From NCBI RefSeq assembly GCF_010093535.1, contig NW_022985203.1, positions 280,028 to 344,027 of the forward strand: DNA of 64,000 bases. The letters are read 5' to 3'. A program made the translations under genes and the position numbers. Positions 35,901 to 48,137 of the stretch are shown piece after piece; the stretch's first letter is position 1, and the number at the start of each line of letters is the position of its first letter. The notes under the pieces were generated by a model. That model worked only from the letters and a program-made list of their open reading frames with translations, was not told the origin of the DNA and searched no databases. Origin of the DNA: Lindgomyces ingoldianus (taxonomy: Eukaryota; Ascomycota; Dothideomycetes; Pleosporales; Lindgomycetaceae).

Positions 35901-36550
35901 CGAGCTCGGGTTTACGATATACCGTCTAGCTGAAGACGTTTTATGTCATGGACTGTAACTCTGTAGCCCGCGTAATCCGTAAATCAGGGATCGTTTATTT
36001 TATTGGGTGGGCTGAGTTGGGGGGTTGTGTTGAGATGAAGCAATGCCAAAAAGCGGTGTTTATACAGGTGCGAGCAGTCGTCCAATGGAGAGCCATGTGA
36101 TTGGATATTTGAGTGGTCTCGAGCATTGGAGCTTTTGAGATTGGAACAACCTTCAGATGCTGAAGAACAAACGGCAGTGACACCAATAGCAGCAAAGACG
36201 ACCTGATTGAGAGACGAGATAGAATTCCTATTATATATATGCCTGTAGGCCCGCTTATCTAAGGCGTTTGAGAACCACAAATGCTCATATCATGACTCAT
36301 CCCACGAAATCCAATCTAGAAGCCCTCGATCTCAATTTCGCAGAAAGAAAGGCCTAAAAAAAATACGATGAACGAAACAAGCATTACAAGGTGTTAGATA
36401 AAAAAGAGACGAGGGTATGAAACTCCACGCTGATGCCAATGCCATGATATCACCATACAACCCCTCCTTCTATTTTTCCAACGGACAAAGCGTAAGCAAC
36501 TACGCAATCGAATATAACGTCCTTCGGAGTATGAGATACTCAACCTTTCC
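32970..36550. other. Intergenic, 3.6 kb, with an AT-rich tract
   Basis: No family was recognised. Opposed frames of about 100 codons at 33987-34462 are not convincing. The stretch from about 34900 to 35420 is rich in TA and poor in coding frames, as expected for an old RIP-eroded repeat. Confidence 0.45.
34900..35420. repeat. AT-rich, possibly RIP-eroded relic
   Basis: Base use changes abruptly to long runs of A, T and TpA (for example ataatttaactaatagctaa), with no coding frame. Loss of C and G with TpA gain is the usual end state of RIP, but no element can be identified. Confidence 0.4.
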
Positions 36551-39334
36551 TCAATGCTCAGCCAACCCGCCACCTCGCATGAAGACGCGCTTGGTTCCTC
36601 CGATCTTGCCCAAGTCACCAAAGCCAGGCTTAGGTCTTGCTCCAGACCTGCTCTCAGATCGACTCTCTGCTCGGTCGGTCTGGGGGTCTTTAGGTGTGTG
36701 GTCAGATCTCGGCGCACTCGTCATGTTGCCGCTAGCTGTGCGGGCCTTGTTCAGCATTCCTTCGATCCATTCTAATTTCTCGCCACTCAGATCTAATTTC
36801 TTTGACTTCGGACCAGCTAGTCCAACTTCATTTCCAGTCCATGAGTGCCTGGAAGAACCTGTGGAAGGGGCTGAAGTCTCTGCGCTCATTCCAGCAGGAG
36901 TGTTTGTGATGTTTGGAAGGTTGGAGCTCGCATCATCTCTAGACAAGCCTACGCCGGCAGATTTCTGAGGTGTGGAGTTTGGACTCCCAACGCTAAACCG
37001 TCGACTATTATCTCGCCTACTCATCGCACTTTCTGGTCTGGGTGGCGCGACTTCCGGATTCTTGACTTCGATACCTAGAATCTCAAATTTCCCTTCGCTA
37101 ACAGTGCGCCGTCCATGATGTTCAGCATACTGCCGAAGATATTCGCCGAGATCAGCCCATCCGCCGCCGACTCTCACCATCACGCGCTCTCCGTTCTCGC
37201 CGACTCGACGGATAAAGAGTTTGACAGGATGCTCTTTACCAGGCTGCGTCAGGTGATAAAGCTTGATATCGTTGTCGCCTCTCAAAGCCGCCGAGGACCT
37301 TCGGCCTGAAGCAGCATTAGCAGAGTCAAAGTCTTGCTTTGCAGGGGACAAGGTAAGTTGGGGGGACTTCATGCCGCTGACAGAGCGAGATGCACGAAGA
37401 TATCCCTTACTTCCTTTGCTAGTGACTCTGCCTCCCGGCTTCACCTCCGGCGCATCGGGTTCTGGTCCTGATGTCAGGCGAATATGGGCGGGAATGGTAG
37501 TGAGAATATCGGAGATCTTGCGTTCCAGGTCTTCCGCGCTGTTGGGAGCCAGGTGCTTGGAGAATTGGGTTGGCGGCCAGGGCGGGGTGTTGTCGATTGC
37601 GGATTCCTTTACGTGCTTCAAAGGACGGCGTTTCCCCATTGCTGCATTGAGCGCGGGAGGCGGTGGTTTGGCTTGGCGGTTTGTTGCGTTGCGCACAGAA
37701 GGGGATTCTTCGACTGTGCCGGGGGGACTGGAAGGGAACGAGATGCTCGAGGAAATTGAGCCAATGCTGCCACATCGAGATCTTGGTGTCAGAGGTATGT
37801 CTGGTAGATCGATAGCATCGACTTGTTCTTCAGTAGTTATGACAAGGAGTGACACGGGGCTGATTGATCTGGGTCGAAAGTGTATCAGTTCGGACCTGGA
37901 AGAAAGGGGATCTTCTGAGCTCTCCGGCAAATCATTGTGCACAACCGTGTCCCCTTCTTCGAATACCGACTCTTCAAGAGGACTCGATGGGACATGGTCT
38001 GAAGCTATTTCCTGTATTATTTCGTCAACTTCTGCGTGGCACTGGTGCCTAGGTGCCTCAGGGATCGCCGTCTTAAATGCAGTGACGGACCGTTGTTGTT
38101 CGACATTCGGGAGCTTAATATATTTTGCTTCTACTGGCTCCGGTGCAGGTTCTTCAGTTGTTTCTATCGCCGCGGGTTCGTCCTTCTTTGGCTCCATTGT
38201 GTTGCCGTGATCGGCATGTGCGTGAAGCCTCTCGGAAGCCTCACCAGTTCTGGTTTCAACCCCATTCTGTTCCACCTTCCTCCGAACGTCAAATTCGATA
38301 ATTCTCCTTCGCGAGACGTGTGCCCATTGCCCATAATCTGCCTCGAGCCCTTCAAAGTTGTCAATCCATTCGTCCGGCAAGCAGTCATCTCGTCCTTCGA
38401 GCGTATCTAGCATGCGGTCAAGACGCTGGCCCAGATCTCCAACCTTCCCTTGAAGTACGCCCGAAATGGTGCCCACAGCCTCCTTCCACTTGTTGAACGA
38501 GGTGTCTGAGAGATCCTTTGGTGGCTCGAGTGCCTCCCAGCCGAGCCGCATCGCCTTCTGCGAGGTTTGGAGATCGGATAGAAAGTGTGGCGCTTCGCGG
38601 AGGATGGAAACACGCGCGGTCCATGTATTGAGTCGCTCCCCGAGTTGATAATGATGCGGTAGTGCGGAAATGAGCGTCTGGGTGAGTATGATTGAGAAGT
38701 CGTCCATGAGGGTGTAGTTTTGTCGCACTGCCTCATATCCGGCCGACGAAGGTCTCGATTTGTTTGGACCATGAATATCCAGGACGTGGCCCTTCAACTC
38801 CTCGATGTCCAACGTTAAAAGCTCTTCTGATATCTCATCAAGGCGGGCCTCGTGGGCTTCCACCTCAACGGACAGGAGCGAACCCCAGTACTCCAGCGGA
38901 CCAATACTGCCAATAGCTCCATTCGAGTCTTTCACATGCTCCCGGATGTGCGCCTCTACGCTCCTCCTGCGTGTCTCTCGGTAGGCCTCGCTGGGCTGCT
39001 CAAAGGTGCCTGACCAGCCCCACTTGTCGATCTCCTCACACCAGCTCTTCAGTCGTTGCGCTGCCTTTGCGACCCTCGCACCCAAGTCTCTCTCTGCCGG
39101 CGTGAGATTCTCGATGCAAGCGAAGATCTTGTACTCGTCGCGCGTGGTATCGAATGGGACTGGTTTCTCGGTAAAAGCTCGCAGGGTGGTGCTCGGGGAC
39201 ATGTCGCGAAGATTGCTCTCCTCAGAGCCCCCAGCCGTTCTTCCGATCCGCCGGCCAGGTGACATTGTAGGCGATGAGGCTCGTCGGGGAGATATTGGGG
39301 GAAGGAAGCGCGGTGTGGTTGAGAGGCCCGACAT
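36551..39334 (-). CDS. GAS2/GAR-domain microtubule-associated protein, Kar9-like
   Basis: An intronless gene of 927 residues from ATG 39334. The N-terminal half (about 50-360) is a long helical region with Trp-rich helices (LKSWCEEIDKWGWSGTFEQP), in keeping with the Kar9 domain of fungal spindle-positioning proteins. A disordered middle follows (about 370-680), rich in Ser, Pro and Glu. The GAS2-related (GAR) domain lies at about 690-757: PVKLFIRRVGENGERVMVRV, then GGWADLGEYLRQYAEHHGRR. This domain binds microtubules. The tail is Ser-rich with SR-like repeats and ends KRVFMRGGGLAEH. Proteins of this kind link microtubule plus ends to actin or cortex and help orient nuclei and spindles. The GAR call is firm; the Kar9 orthology is moderately sure. 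The region upstream (39335-40268) has no other gene. Confidence 0.82.
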   Translation of the reverse strand: MSGLSTTPRFLPPISPRRASSPTMSPGRRIGRTAGGSEESNLRDMSPSTTLRAFTEKPVPFDTTRDEYKIFACIENLTPAERDLGARVAKAAQRLKSWCEEIDKWGWSGTFEQPSEAYRETRRRSVEAHIREHVKDSNGAIGSIGPLEYWGSLLSVEVEAHEARLDEISEELLTLDIEELKGHVLDIHGPNKSRPSSAGYEAVRQNYTLMDDFSIILTQTLISALPHHYQLGERLNTWTARVSILREAPHFLSDLQTSQKAMRLGWEALEPPKDLSDTSFNKWKEAVGTISGVLQGKVGDLGQRLDRMLDTLEGRDDCLPDEWIDNFEGLEADYGQWAHVSRRRIIEFDVRRKVEQNGVETRTGEASERLHAHADHGNTMEPKKDEPAAIETTEEPAPEPVEAKYIKLPNVEQQRSVTAFKTAIPEAPRHQCHAEVDEIIQEIASDHVPSSPLEESVFEEGDTVVHNDLPESSEDPLSSRSELIHFRPRSISPVSLLVITTEEQVDAIDLPDIPLTPRSRCGSIGSISSSISFPSSPPGTVEESPSVRNATNRQAKPPPPALNAAMGKRRPLKHVKESAIDNTPPWPPTQFSKHLAPNSAEDLERKISDILTTIPAHIRLTSGPEPDAPEVKPGGRVTSKGSKGYLRASRSVSGMKSPQLTLSPAKQDFDSANAASGRRSSAALRGDNDIKLYHLTQPGKEHPVKLFIRRVGENGERVMVRVGGGWADLGEYLRQYAEHHGRRTVSEGKFEILGIEVKNPEVAPPRPESAMSRRDNSRRFSVGSPNSTPQKSAGVGLSRDDASSNLPNITNTPAGMSAETSAPSTGSSRHSWTGNEVGLAGPKSKKLDLSGEKLEWIEGMLNKARTASGNMTSAPRSDHTPKDPQTDRAESRSESRSGARPKPGFGDLGKIGGTKRVFMRGGGLAEH

Positions 39335-40268
39335 GGTGACAATGGGATGGAAGGAGCTGTATATGCATGTAGAAGGCGGAGAAGAGGAGAGAGAGTGGTG
39401 ATTGCCGGCGGGAAGAGCTGGTGCTGTGATTGTTAGTGGTTAGTACTGTTTGTGACAGACTCCCTTTGAGTCTGCCTCTGACTGCTGTTGACGTGTTTTG
39501 GCTGCATCATGGCCGCCAGAATGGTTGGCCGGGATCTGTTCTTTGCTTTTCCGCTGGCCAGCCTGAACGGGAATAGTCGGATCGCTCAACAAGCCACAGG
39601 CAACGCCACCATCTCTCTCTGCTCAACCTCACCGCGCTCATCACACATCCCTCATTGCTCTCCCAGCTTCATTAACTTCCTCATCTCCTCGCTAAATGTG
39701 CGCGACCTTCCATTCAAGCCTGTTCTTGATATTCGGCACGTATTCCGTATCCCGTCTTCCGGCTCTGTGCAGTCGCTCAGCCTGTCACCGCCGATCCTTG
39801 TCATTCCCAGGATCTGGTCCTGAATAAAGTACGCAAATGCGAGAAGCATTTCCTGAATCTGCCGACGCTGTACGTCTCGTGTCCACTGCGGGGTGAATGG
39901 GCTGGTATCTGGACCTTGGGAGATGTTTATCGCCTGCCCCTCTGCATATCACTGTCGTGATGAATGCCAAGCCACATTAATACTCCAGCCCCGCGTAAAT
40001 GGCCTTGCAACCTCCCGAATGGAGCCTGAAGCTGTTGGCAAGGGTAAGCTGTTTATTCCCAAAAGGCCAACCTACTTTGGCAGGACCACTTCCACGGCAT
40101 CATTTCCGTTACTCCAAGATAGCCGGCATGAATCGTCACTAGTGTAACTCGCCCCATTAACCTTATCAATGTTGTTCTACCGCTTCTCTCATATTTCTTC
40201 CTCGTTACCGCACTCACTCTCACTACTTCCTTATTCATGTTTCCTTCCTGTTCTTCAATGTGTCGACA
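39335..40268. promoter_or_regulatory. Divergent promoter region, Kar9-like and M28 genes
   Basis: This 934-bp interval lies between the start codons of the minus-strand GAR-domain gene and the plus-strand peptidase gene. It contains pyrimidine-rich stretches just before the peptidase start (40190-40255). No named site was found. Confidence 0.4.
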
Positions 40269-42669
40269 ATGAAGTTAATATTAGTCTTAATTGCCACATT
40301 TGGTGCACATGCCTGCCAACGCGAGCGAACACTCAATTATCCTCACAAGCATGTAAAACGACAAGCTAATAATGTCACCTTCCCTCCAGTCCTGGATCGG
40401 AATGAGCAGATTTTGATAGACTCATTTGACAATACTTCAATCTCGACGTGGTCCTACTACTACAGTGCGTTCAAGATTAAATTTTTTTTTTTGAAGAGTA
40501 GAGGGGAAGTACTAAAATATCCTAGCTCATGGGGACCACGTTGCAGGTCGGAATAGGACTATGGCTCAGTGGACAGCGGATCGATGGGCCGAGTTTGGGT
40601 TCACCTCGAAATTGGACGAATACTGTGCGCTCGCGCTCGCTCCGGCTTCCTTTCGCAGCTAATGGTTACTAGATGTCTTTTTGAACTATCCCGTTTCTCA
40701 TTCTCTTCAACTCACTTATTCAAATGGAACTGTTTTCACTCCATCGTTGCAAGAAGCGGTGCTTCCAGAGGATGATACCACAAGGTACAGAGCTCTAATG
40801 AGCAGCATAAACCAGGACTTAATAAGTGTCTAGTTACCCAAATCGGATCCCGACGTTTCACGGCTATTCTTTCTCCGGAAACGCGTCTGCTGAATACGTT
40901 TACGTCGGAAGAGGACAACAGGTGGATTTTAACCGCCTCAAAGCCTTGGGTGTAGAGCTCGAAGGAAAATTGCACTGGCGAAATATGGTGGTCCGTTCCG
41001 AGGGCTCAAAGTCAAAAATGCGCAAGAGCACGGAATGATTGGCTGCGTCATCTTTTCCGACCCGAGTGACGATGGAAATGTAACAGAAGCGAAAGGAGTT
41101 GCTGCCTATCCAAATGGCCCAGCAAGAAATCCGACGACCGTTCAGAGAGGCAGCGTACAGTTTCTTAGCATCTACCCAGGTGATCCGACGACCCCCGGGT
41201 ATACATCCAAGGAGGATTCTCCGAGAGCAGACATAAGCCTTAGTGTTCCTCGTATTCCTTCTCTACCAATATCTTGGAAAGATGCTCAGCCTATCCTCAA
41301 AGCACTAAATGGCTACGGGGCGAATGGAACATTGGTGAATCGTACGGGATGGGTGGGTGCAATTCCAGGAGTTCAGTATAATACTGGACAAGGCTCCTCT
41401 GCTACCCTAACAATGAGCAACCAAATGGAGGACAAAATGACGTGGATCTGGGATGTTGTTGGAATTATCAATGGCACAAACCAGGACGAGGCTGTCATTG
41501 TCGGCAATCATCGTGATGCGTGGATTGTGGGAGGTGCTGGTGAGTTTACCAAACGTCCTTAGAGGATTTCATTGATCAAACATGGTATCTTACTATGTGC
41601 AGCGGATCCAAATTCAGGATCAGCGGTTTTGATTGAGCTAGCTAAAGCGTTTGGCAAGCTCATGGAGACTGGCTGGAAGCCAACACGAACCATTGTTCTT
41701 TGCAGCTGGGACGCGGAAGAGTATGGCCTTGTTGGAAGGTAGGTAGTAGTCTATAGCGTTGCCTCGTATAATCATTCACTGACAAATAAAAGCACAGAGT
41801 GGGTGGAAGAATACATGCCCTGGCTCAAGGCTGCGGCTGTCTCGTACCTAAATGTCGACATTGCCGTTTCCGGTCCCATACCTGGCATAGCAGCTAGTCC
41901 CGATCTCCATGCCATTAGCACCGAACTCATGAAAAAGATTGTTTGGCCCTATCGCGGCACTACAAACCGTACCATGTACGACGTCTGGATGGAAGAAGAC
42001 GGCGAAGTAGGAGTACTCGGCAGTGGGAGTGATTACACGTCATTCCTACACCGCGGTGTTGGATCCATTGACTTAGGCGCGGGAAGAGGTCCAACTGATC
42101 CTGTCTATCACTATCATTCCAACTATGACAGTTTTCATTGGATGTCAACATTTGGAGACCCCGGATTTATTACGCATAAAGCTATAGGCCAGTACCTGAC
42201 TCTATTGCTCTACCACATAGCTAGTGATGCTTCGCTTCCTCTCGAACCAGCCAACTACACCCCAGAAATGACAACCTACCTCAAAAATCTAAACACCGCC
42301 ATCGCTTCCACCAACAGTACTCTCGACCTCGGACCCCTGAGATACGCCTTGGCCGTTTTCGAGGCCTCGGCACAACAATTCAATACACTCCGCTCCCTCG
42401 CCTTAACTACACAGAACTCCGAACTTTTGACCGTCGTCAATCATAAAGCGCGAGACTTCTCCAGAGGGTTTACAAGCCAGGGAGGCCTTCCTGGACGAGA
42501 GTTCTTCCAGAATTTGATTTTTGCGCCGGGCTTGGATACGGGATATGCACCGGCTACGTTTCCAGGGGTTACGGAGGCGGTAACGGCGGGGAATCTTACG
42601 CTTGCACAGGAGTATGTTGAGAAGACTGCAATGGCGATTCTGGTGGCGGCGAGTACGCTGAAGACATAG
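40269..42669 (+). pseudogene. Secreted M28 metallopeptidase (glutamate carboxypeptidase II-like), one frameshift
   Basis: A zinc metallopeptidase of family M28B (PSMA/NAALADase-like), with a signal peptide (MKLILVLIATFGAHA) and many N-glycosylation sites. Exons are 40269-40464, 40526-40624, 40673-40784, 40834-41539, 41603-41738 and 41793-42669. The family's THGDHVAG-like start, the PA domain (GMIGCVIFSDPSDDG), zinc ligands in [16 protein letters not shown] and WDAEEYG, SDYTSFLHR and the final YHSNYDS are all present. Exon 4 is one base short of keeping the frame. At the A-run 40966-40969 the frame EGK runs into LHWRNMV, while one extra A would give the expected I-A-L-A-K-Y-G-G. No other break was seen. 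This is either a young loss of function or a homopolymer sequencing error. If an error, it is a normal gene of about 707 residues. Confidence 0.8.
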
Positions 42670-45600
42670 CCAATAGACACAGTATAGGCGTCTTGGGGTG
42701 AAATAAAACCAGCCGGGTAAGTTTAGACAACGTAGAAGTATCTGGGTACAAGTGCTTTAATGGTGGGCATATCGACCCGTTAGCTGCCTTGTGAATAGAT
42801 AAAGACCTCAACTTCCTAGTAGTTTTGACTTGTTACACTACGTCTTTAGTATGGACATGCAATATAACTGTAATAAAGCCAAGAGGACAGATACGTGGCT
42901 CGTGCTCCCGCCGCTTGCAACAACCTCATCCGAACAGACGAATGTAGGGATGACATGTACAAAAGTCCCTTTGCTCCAGTCATATGTGATTGCTCAATCC
43001 TCACTTCTATGTATACGAAACCAATCTTCGGCTGACTATGCTATGAAAAATGACCGCGAAATAACCACAGCCTTCATAAGTGGAAAGTCTGGTAGATCTA
43101 TACGCGCGACCAGGAGGAAGCATGGCACACCGTAAATTGGTCACCAGCAAAGTAGCTCAGTGTTAAGCATCCAATTACTGTCATGGCTTCGCAAGGCTTC
43201 ATAGATTGCAAGTCTTCCTAGTTTTGGAATAGCGGGGGCAAGGAAACATTGTCGCAATCGTCAGGTGATTTTTATATCTCATGAGAGAGGATTTTATCTT
43301 CAAGCCAGATTGAGCTATATCGCAGTAGTGGGGAAAGAATTGTAGAAATGTAAGGGTGTTTATATACCTCTAGGTGAGGCAGGGGGAGAGGGGTGCTTAG
43401 TCTCTCGTAAAAGCACTTGGACGATGAAGACGAGACTAGGGAGGCTAGGTCGTAAGTACTCAGCATGCGATTCGATGATCCTTATTACCACGATTCTTCA
43501 CTACCATTTGGTCTTGCACCTATTTTGGCTAACGGGGTGGAGAACGGAAACCATGCTACCGCATGAGAACGAGAGCTGGCAGGAGCTTAAGTTGGGCTCT
43601 AACGAAGTACCACGTCATGCCTACATTTACCTTTCTAGCAATTCTCATATGATGATGAAGGATTTACGTTTAGTTTTGGAAGAGAGAGGTGGAACTGTAG
43701 TGAAGCCTGGGAACCCCGCGATCGGGATGGTTTTATAGCAAACTTCTCGCTTTCATCCTCGGTTTTCCACTAGCTTGAACTCTACTCTGGATATCCACTA
43801 CTTGCATTTAGTTCTCACTTGGTGCTTAGGTCCCAAAATCCAACAGGGAGAGGAAATAGGGTTAGGAACCGGATCCTCTATGCCGCCCCGAAATAATACG
43901 TGCTCACTCTTGACAAGAGAAAGTATGTGAAAACCGTAGATGAATTCGTTCGACACCGCGCCCTCAAGCTTCCTAGGAGTCTGCTCGCGTTAGTCAGGTA
44001 CCACGCAGTCTTGGTAAGTTCCAGATTCCTTCAGCCTACACATCTGCGGATCATATTGTCAATACAGCTTGAGACTCTCCCCACTTATCATGTCTCTTCC
44101 GATATGGAAGAATGCATAGCCGTAGACGTTCGAAGCGAATGGAAAAACAATCGCACTAGCTCGACAGATTGGCATTTTCGGCAGCGTGCTAAGGATGCAC
44201 ACCTATCCCCGTACTGGCTTGATCTCCTTGCATGGTGGCCCTCGCGATGGGCCACATGTGATTCGCTTGGCTCATTACCTGGCAAGCCCAAGGAAGCAAT
44301 ATCTACACCAGCGCACAGATTATATATTTTCCCCCAGGCCGCAAAATAGTCCCAAGCGGAAGTTCCTCGCAGGTGGAGTTCGTCGCCGTTTTAGTGAGGT
44401 TGCTGCAGGGACATCAAATACGTCCTATGAGAGTAGACGGAGAAAGTTTGGCATGGATGTAGAAGTATGTTCATAGCGTTGTGAATGATTGCGACATCTT
44501 AATGATATTTCGGAAGAAGGATGCAGATCAGGTGCGAGTGGTTTACGAGACTGTGGGTTCTTGAGGCAACATGGTGACTACAAATAGAAACCTTATCTCG
44601 TATGTGCAATCTCAAAATGTTTGCTCATATCATAGAATTTGTGCCATCTTTAGCACTTTGTTAGAGCAAGAGAGGAGAGCAGCGATGGATACAAAGTTCG
44701 TGAATGGAGACTCATACATCCTACCCGTGATACATAATTGACAGAGTGAATAAAAGTTGGAAAAGTGCTCAAACAATGACATGGTGTCTCCTTTCATTTA
44801 CTCCCGATGTCGCAGTGGTGTATATAAACCCCTCATCTTTCTCTAACCTTCGCAGGACTACCCCTGCGAGTGCTACTCTCAGGCAGGTAAAAAAACATAG
44901 CTTACTTCTTATATCGAGCAATAAAACTGTGATTACTCAATCATTATAGTCCCCTTCAAAACTCAAAAAAAAATCAAGTTGGGCAGTACGGAATTGCAAA
45001 GACGCAGCCAAGACTGTGACTACTCTTACCTGTTCACCACCACCCAGTTCTAAGAGATTCGCAGGCTGTCCCGGGGGTGAAAATGTGAAGAGCCTTAGCA
45101 CAGGAAACGCGTAATTGCCTATGAGGACTAGTGATGCTAACCGCCATTGGTAATCATGAACGCCTTTGCTCATATTTCGGCACAAATTAGCTACCCGGCT
45201 CCATAGAAAATTCTTGAAGGACGAGTTTAGGACCAGACATTAACCGCGATATGTCTTCTTTTATAATAGGGCATTCCTTAACCAGCAAACAATTTCCAAT
45301 GTCCTGAGGCAGAGACTGAAGAATTGGAGCAACTACAAAGATGAATGAACGAGCTTGCTTTATGTATTCGAGAAGAAAGGGGGGGAACGAAGAAAACAAG
45401 AGTGCAGCAACCACTAAATGCAGCCACCGGCAAGCACCGAACGAACCCTCTCAAGCCTTGAAACCCCCCCTTCCCATAAAATATCGCACATGTATCCATA
45501 TAAACGCTTGTTGCCTCTCCCACCCACAGTCTAATAATCCGTAGGCTTTCCTCTATAGACTTTTCAATCCCTCCATCCTCCGCTAACAACGCCTCACCCA

Positions 45601-48137
45601 GTGCTGTCATCGAAAACCTCCATGAGCCCGCCGACTTCAAAACATATTCTGCGTTCTTCCACGTATACTCTCTTAAATACATCAACTCACACAACCCCAT
45701 ATCCTGCCTTTCTCGGTATGACAAGCTATCTACCCTAATATTCGCGGAAGCGCACGTCGAGACTCGAGTAGGAATGTATTCAGTTGACCTGAAGCTGCCA
45801 CAGGCACTAGATGGGTGGATAGGAGTGAGGAAACCTATTGATTTCGCGTATTGGAGAGTTGGGAAGGAAATGTCTAACTTTGAGGCATATTTGGTAGCGA
45901 TGAGAAAGCTCATGGAGGACTCGGACACAGGCTAGAGAGGTTGGGAGGAGAGGAGAAGGGATGCAGAATAGCCGGATATGTGATCGGTGTAGAGTTTAGG
46001 TTCGTGGGCTTCCATAGGCCTGGCGTGGTTATTTGGTGATCGCGTTCACTAATGGCTTTGAAGTTTTTCGGCAATGGTAGATTAGGAGTCGCATATTGGG
46101 AAATGAAGGAAGAAATTAGGAAAGATTTGAATAGTAATAGTTAACATGTACCATACAAATGTTAAACTGAGAACCGGGGTAAGTGACAACATAATAGGAA
46201 CCATCCTTGCGTAAACTGTTACATTTCCTTTCGTAAAACTATATGACGTACGAATGCCTAGAGTAAGACAGCCAATGAGAATGTGGGACTCGAATACCCG
46301 GACATAAACGGTGAACACAACTTCTGCGGTCGTTCCGGCTCTAGAACAAGCCGAAGTAACAGCTTAAGCTAACATCTGACTAAGAAAGAAGACTGCGATT
46401 GCCCGAGAACCCGACGATAGATTCAACTGTTCCGGAGGCTTTTGGTGCCGGAGCAAAAAAAGGTCTTGTATGAAAAAGGGCGGGAAGGAAGGACCTTGTA
46501 ACGAAAGGCTACTACCCACCTAGAATTTTAATTATCAAAATCCCCCGAGGATAAGCCTGGACAGAAGAATGTAATTACTGATCGCTTCGGCGAGAATTTT
46601 GTGAGCCATTCTTCGACGACTTCCGGTGGTGAGAGTGGAATACCGAGAGACCATGAGTCCTCTCCCCGCCCCTGAACCTCTCGGAATGAGATCTGTTTAG
46701 ATTTTACCAATCAAGGGGGCTCCGTGAGAAGTAAAAGGTGGACAGCAGGATACGGTGGGGAGGTCGGCGACTTCCTCGCCAGCAAGCTTGCTTATGTCGC
46801 CGGCAGGATCTCGGGAGGTGGTACGAGAATGTGCGTTGCTCGAGGCTTGCATATCGCAGAGATAATGTCCACCACTTGCAGGGGTGAATCACGTGAGAGG
46901 CACACAAAACTGCGAGCGTCATACCCACCTATATATCATTCAGCATCGGAGAGATGAAGTCCCTCAACCCGGTTCACATGTTCCAAGGTCCACCAAGCCG
47001 ACGCATGGGCAATCTTTGCCTCTTTACTGGCGTCTGACAGCTTCCAGAAGGATCATCGTTCATGATGACAGCGGCGTATGGGAAAAACGGGGAGGCGTTC
47101 TCAAATTTCGTAGTGCGCATTGTGGCACAAAAGGACGCATAAACGACAGGAATACGTGGGGATTTGCATTTCATTTGACAATGCCGGCGTTAATGTGTGA
47201 GGTCGGCGACCTGGTGAAGCTTGAACATGCAAGTCGAACCGAGTCTTAGAACAGGAACTAGGAAAGGTTGGTGCAGCATCACATCTCGAGAATGTCGAAG
47301 AGAGGTCACAGAATAGGTTAATATGCATGCTAGACTCTGATTGAAGAGAACAATATTGGCCGTTGCCACTTTTCTGGAAGAGTTCGATGCTCCGTGCCCG
47401 TCCCTACGAGTCTCGAATTAGAAATCTAGAGATTCTGATTACAGTTTTGGTGAATCCTTGATAACTTGCGGACCGACTTCAGTCAGTGATCCCTTCCTGT
47501 GCTGGAGCTCGTACCCTCCACCACCTCGCCGACCTTCACGGGCGAAGGATGATGTGCACGCCTCCTCCATGCGCGCGCTCAGTCGTTACTCAGCAAAGAG
47601 TGGGTATGCAAATGGTGAAACTGAGAACAAATACGATACGGACAAACAGCACTCATGAAGCCGCACCGCAGAAGATGAAAGAAGCATGGCGGTAATGAGG
47701 AGAGGTGGAGATGAGAGTGCCTTTGTCGGCGAGGAACGTCCCAGCTGCCGATAGCTCGGGTTCCGCCACCGCGTGTCCAACTGCTCGGCATGCCGGATAC
47801 GCTATTCCCAACGGACCTGATTCGCTGTTTATCATTCATTCCTTCGCCACCGTCGTGTCAAGACCCTTTTCTGCGCCATCAGGGCCATGGCTGCCCCTCG
47901 GCATGCAGGGTCGCCGGCTGCTTGCTTTTGTCAAGGTCGCCTGAGGATTCGGTTCAGCGACCCATGTTTTGCCCAGCACCACTATGTAATCAGTGTTGTT
48001 GATCTCGCTATGGCTTTCCGTATCTCCTGTCCGTGTGAATGACGTTCTTAAATGTCTTGAAGTCGCAATACCATCACCATCAACTGTTTACTGTAAATCA
48101 TATTGTCTGCTTTGACTATCTTAGTCTCAACCCTTCC
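42670..48137. other. Intergenic, 5.5 kb, one uncertain ORF
   Basis: No known family was found. Coding-like but unplaced pieces occur on the plus strand at 44186-44476 (GPHVIRLAHYLASPRKQYLH) and just upstream around 43905-44010, which ends at a GTAAGT. They might be exons of one eroded or unknown gene. The minus-strand frame at 45278-45913 is listed separately. Confidence 0.4.
45278..45913 (-). CDS. Hypothetical protein, about 211 residues
   Basis: An open frame from ATG 45913. I recognise no family. The first 140 residues are mixed, with helical segments (CELMYLREYTWKNAEYVLKS; MTALGEALLAEDGGIEKSIE) that look like real protein. The last 50 residues are Cys-, Ser- and Phe-rich and less protein-like, so an unseen intron may end the true frame earlier, near 45480. 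There is no signal peptide. It has no close neighbours. It may be an orphan gene or the remnant of one. Confidence 0.4.
   Translation of the reverse strand: MSFLIATKYASKLDISFPTLQYAKSIGFLTPIHPSSACGSFRSTEYIPTRVSTCASANIRVDSLSYRERQDMGLCELMYLREYTWKNAEYVLKSAGSWRFSMTALGEALLAEDGGIEKSIEESLRIIRLWVGEATSVYMDTCAIFYGKGGFQGLRGFVRCLPVAAFSGCCTLVFFVPPLSSRIHKASSFIHLCSCSNSSVSASGHWKLFAG

Noticed and set aside
36293..36299. TGACTCA, a Gcn4-type site
   Set aside because: It lies downstream of the GAR-domain gene stop with no gene promoter nearby; probably chance.
37263..38210. 315-codon plus-strand frame
   Set aside because: It lies entirely antisense to the GAR-domain gene, has a low-complexity Ser/Gly translation, and no family features.
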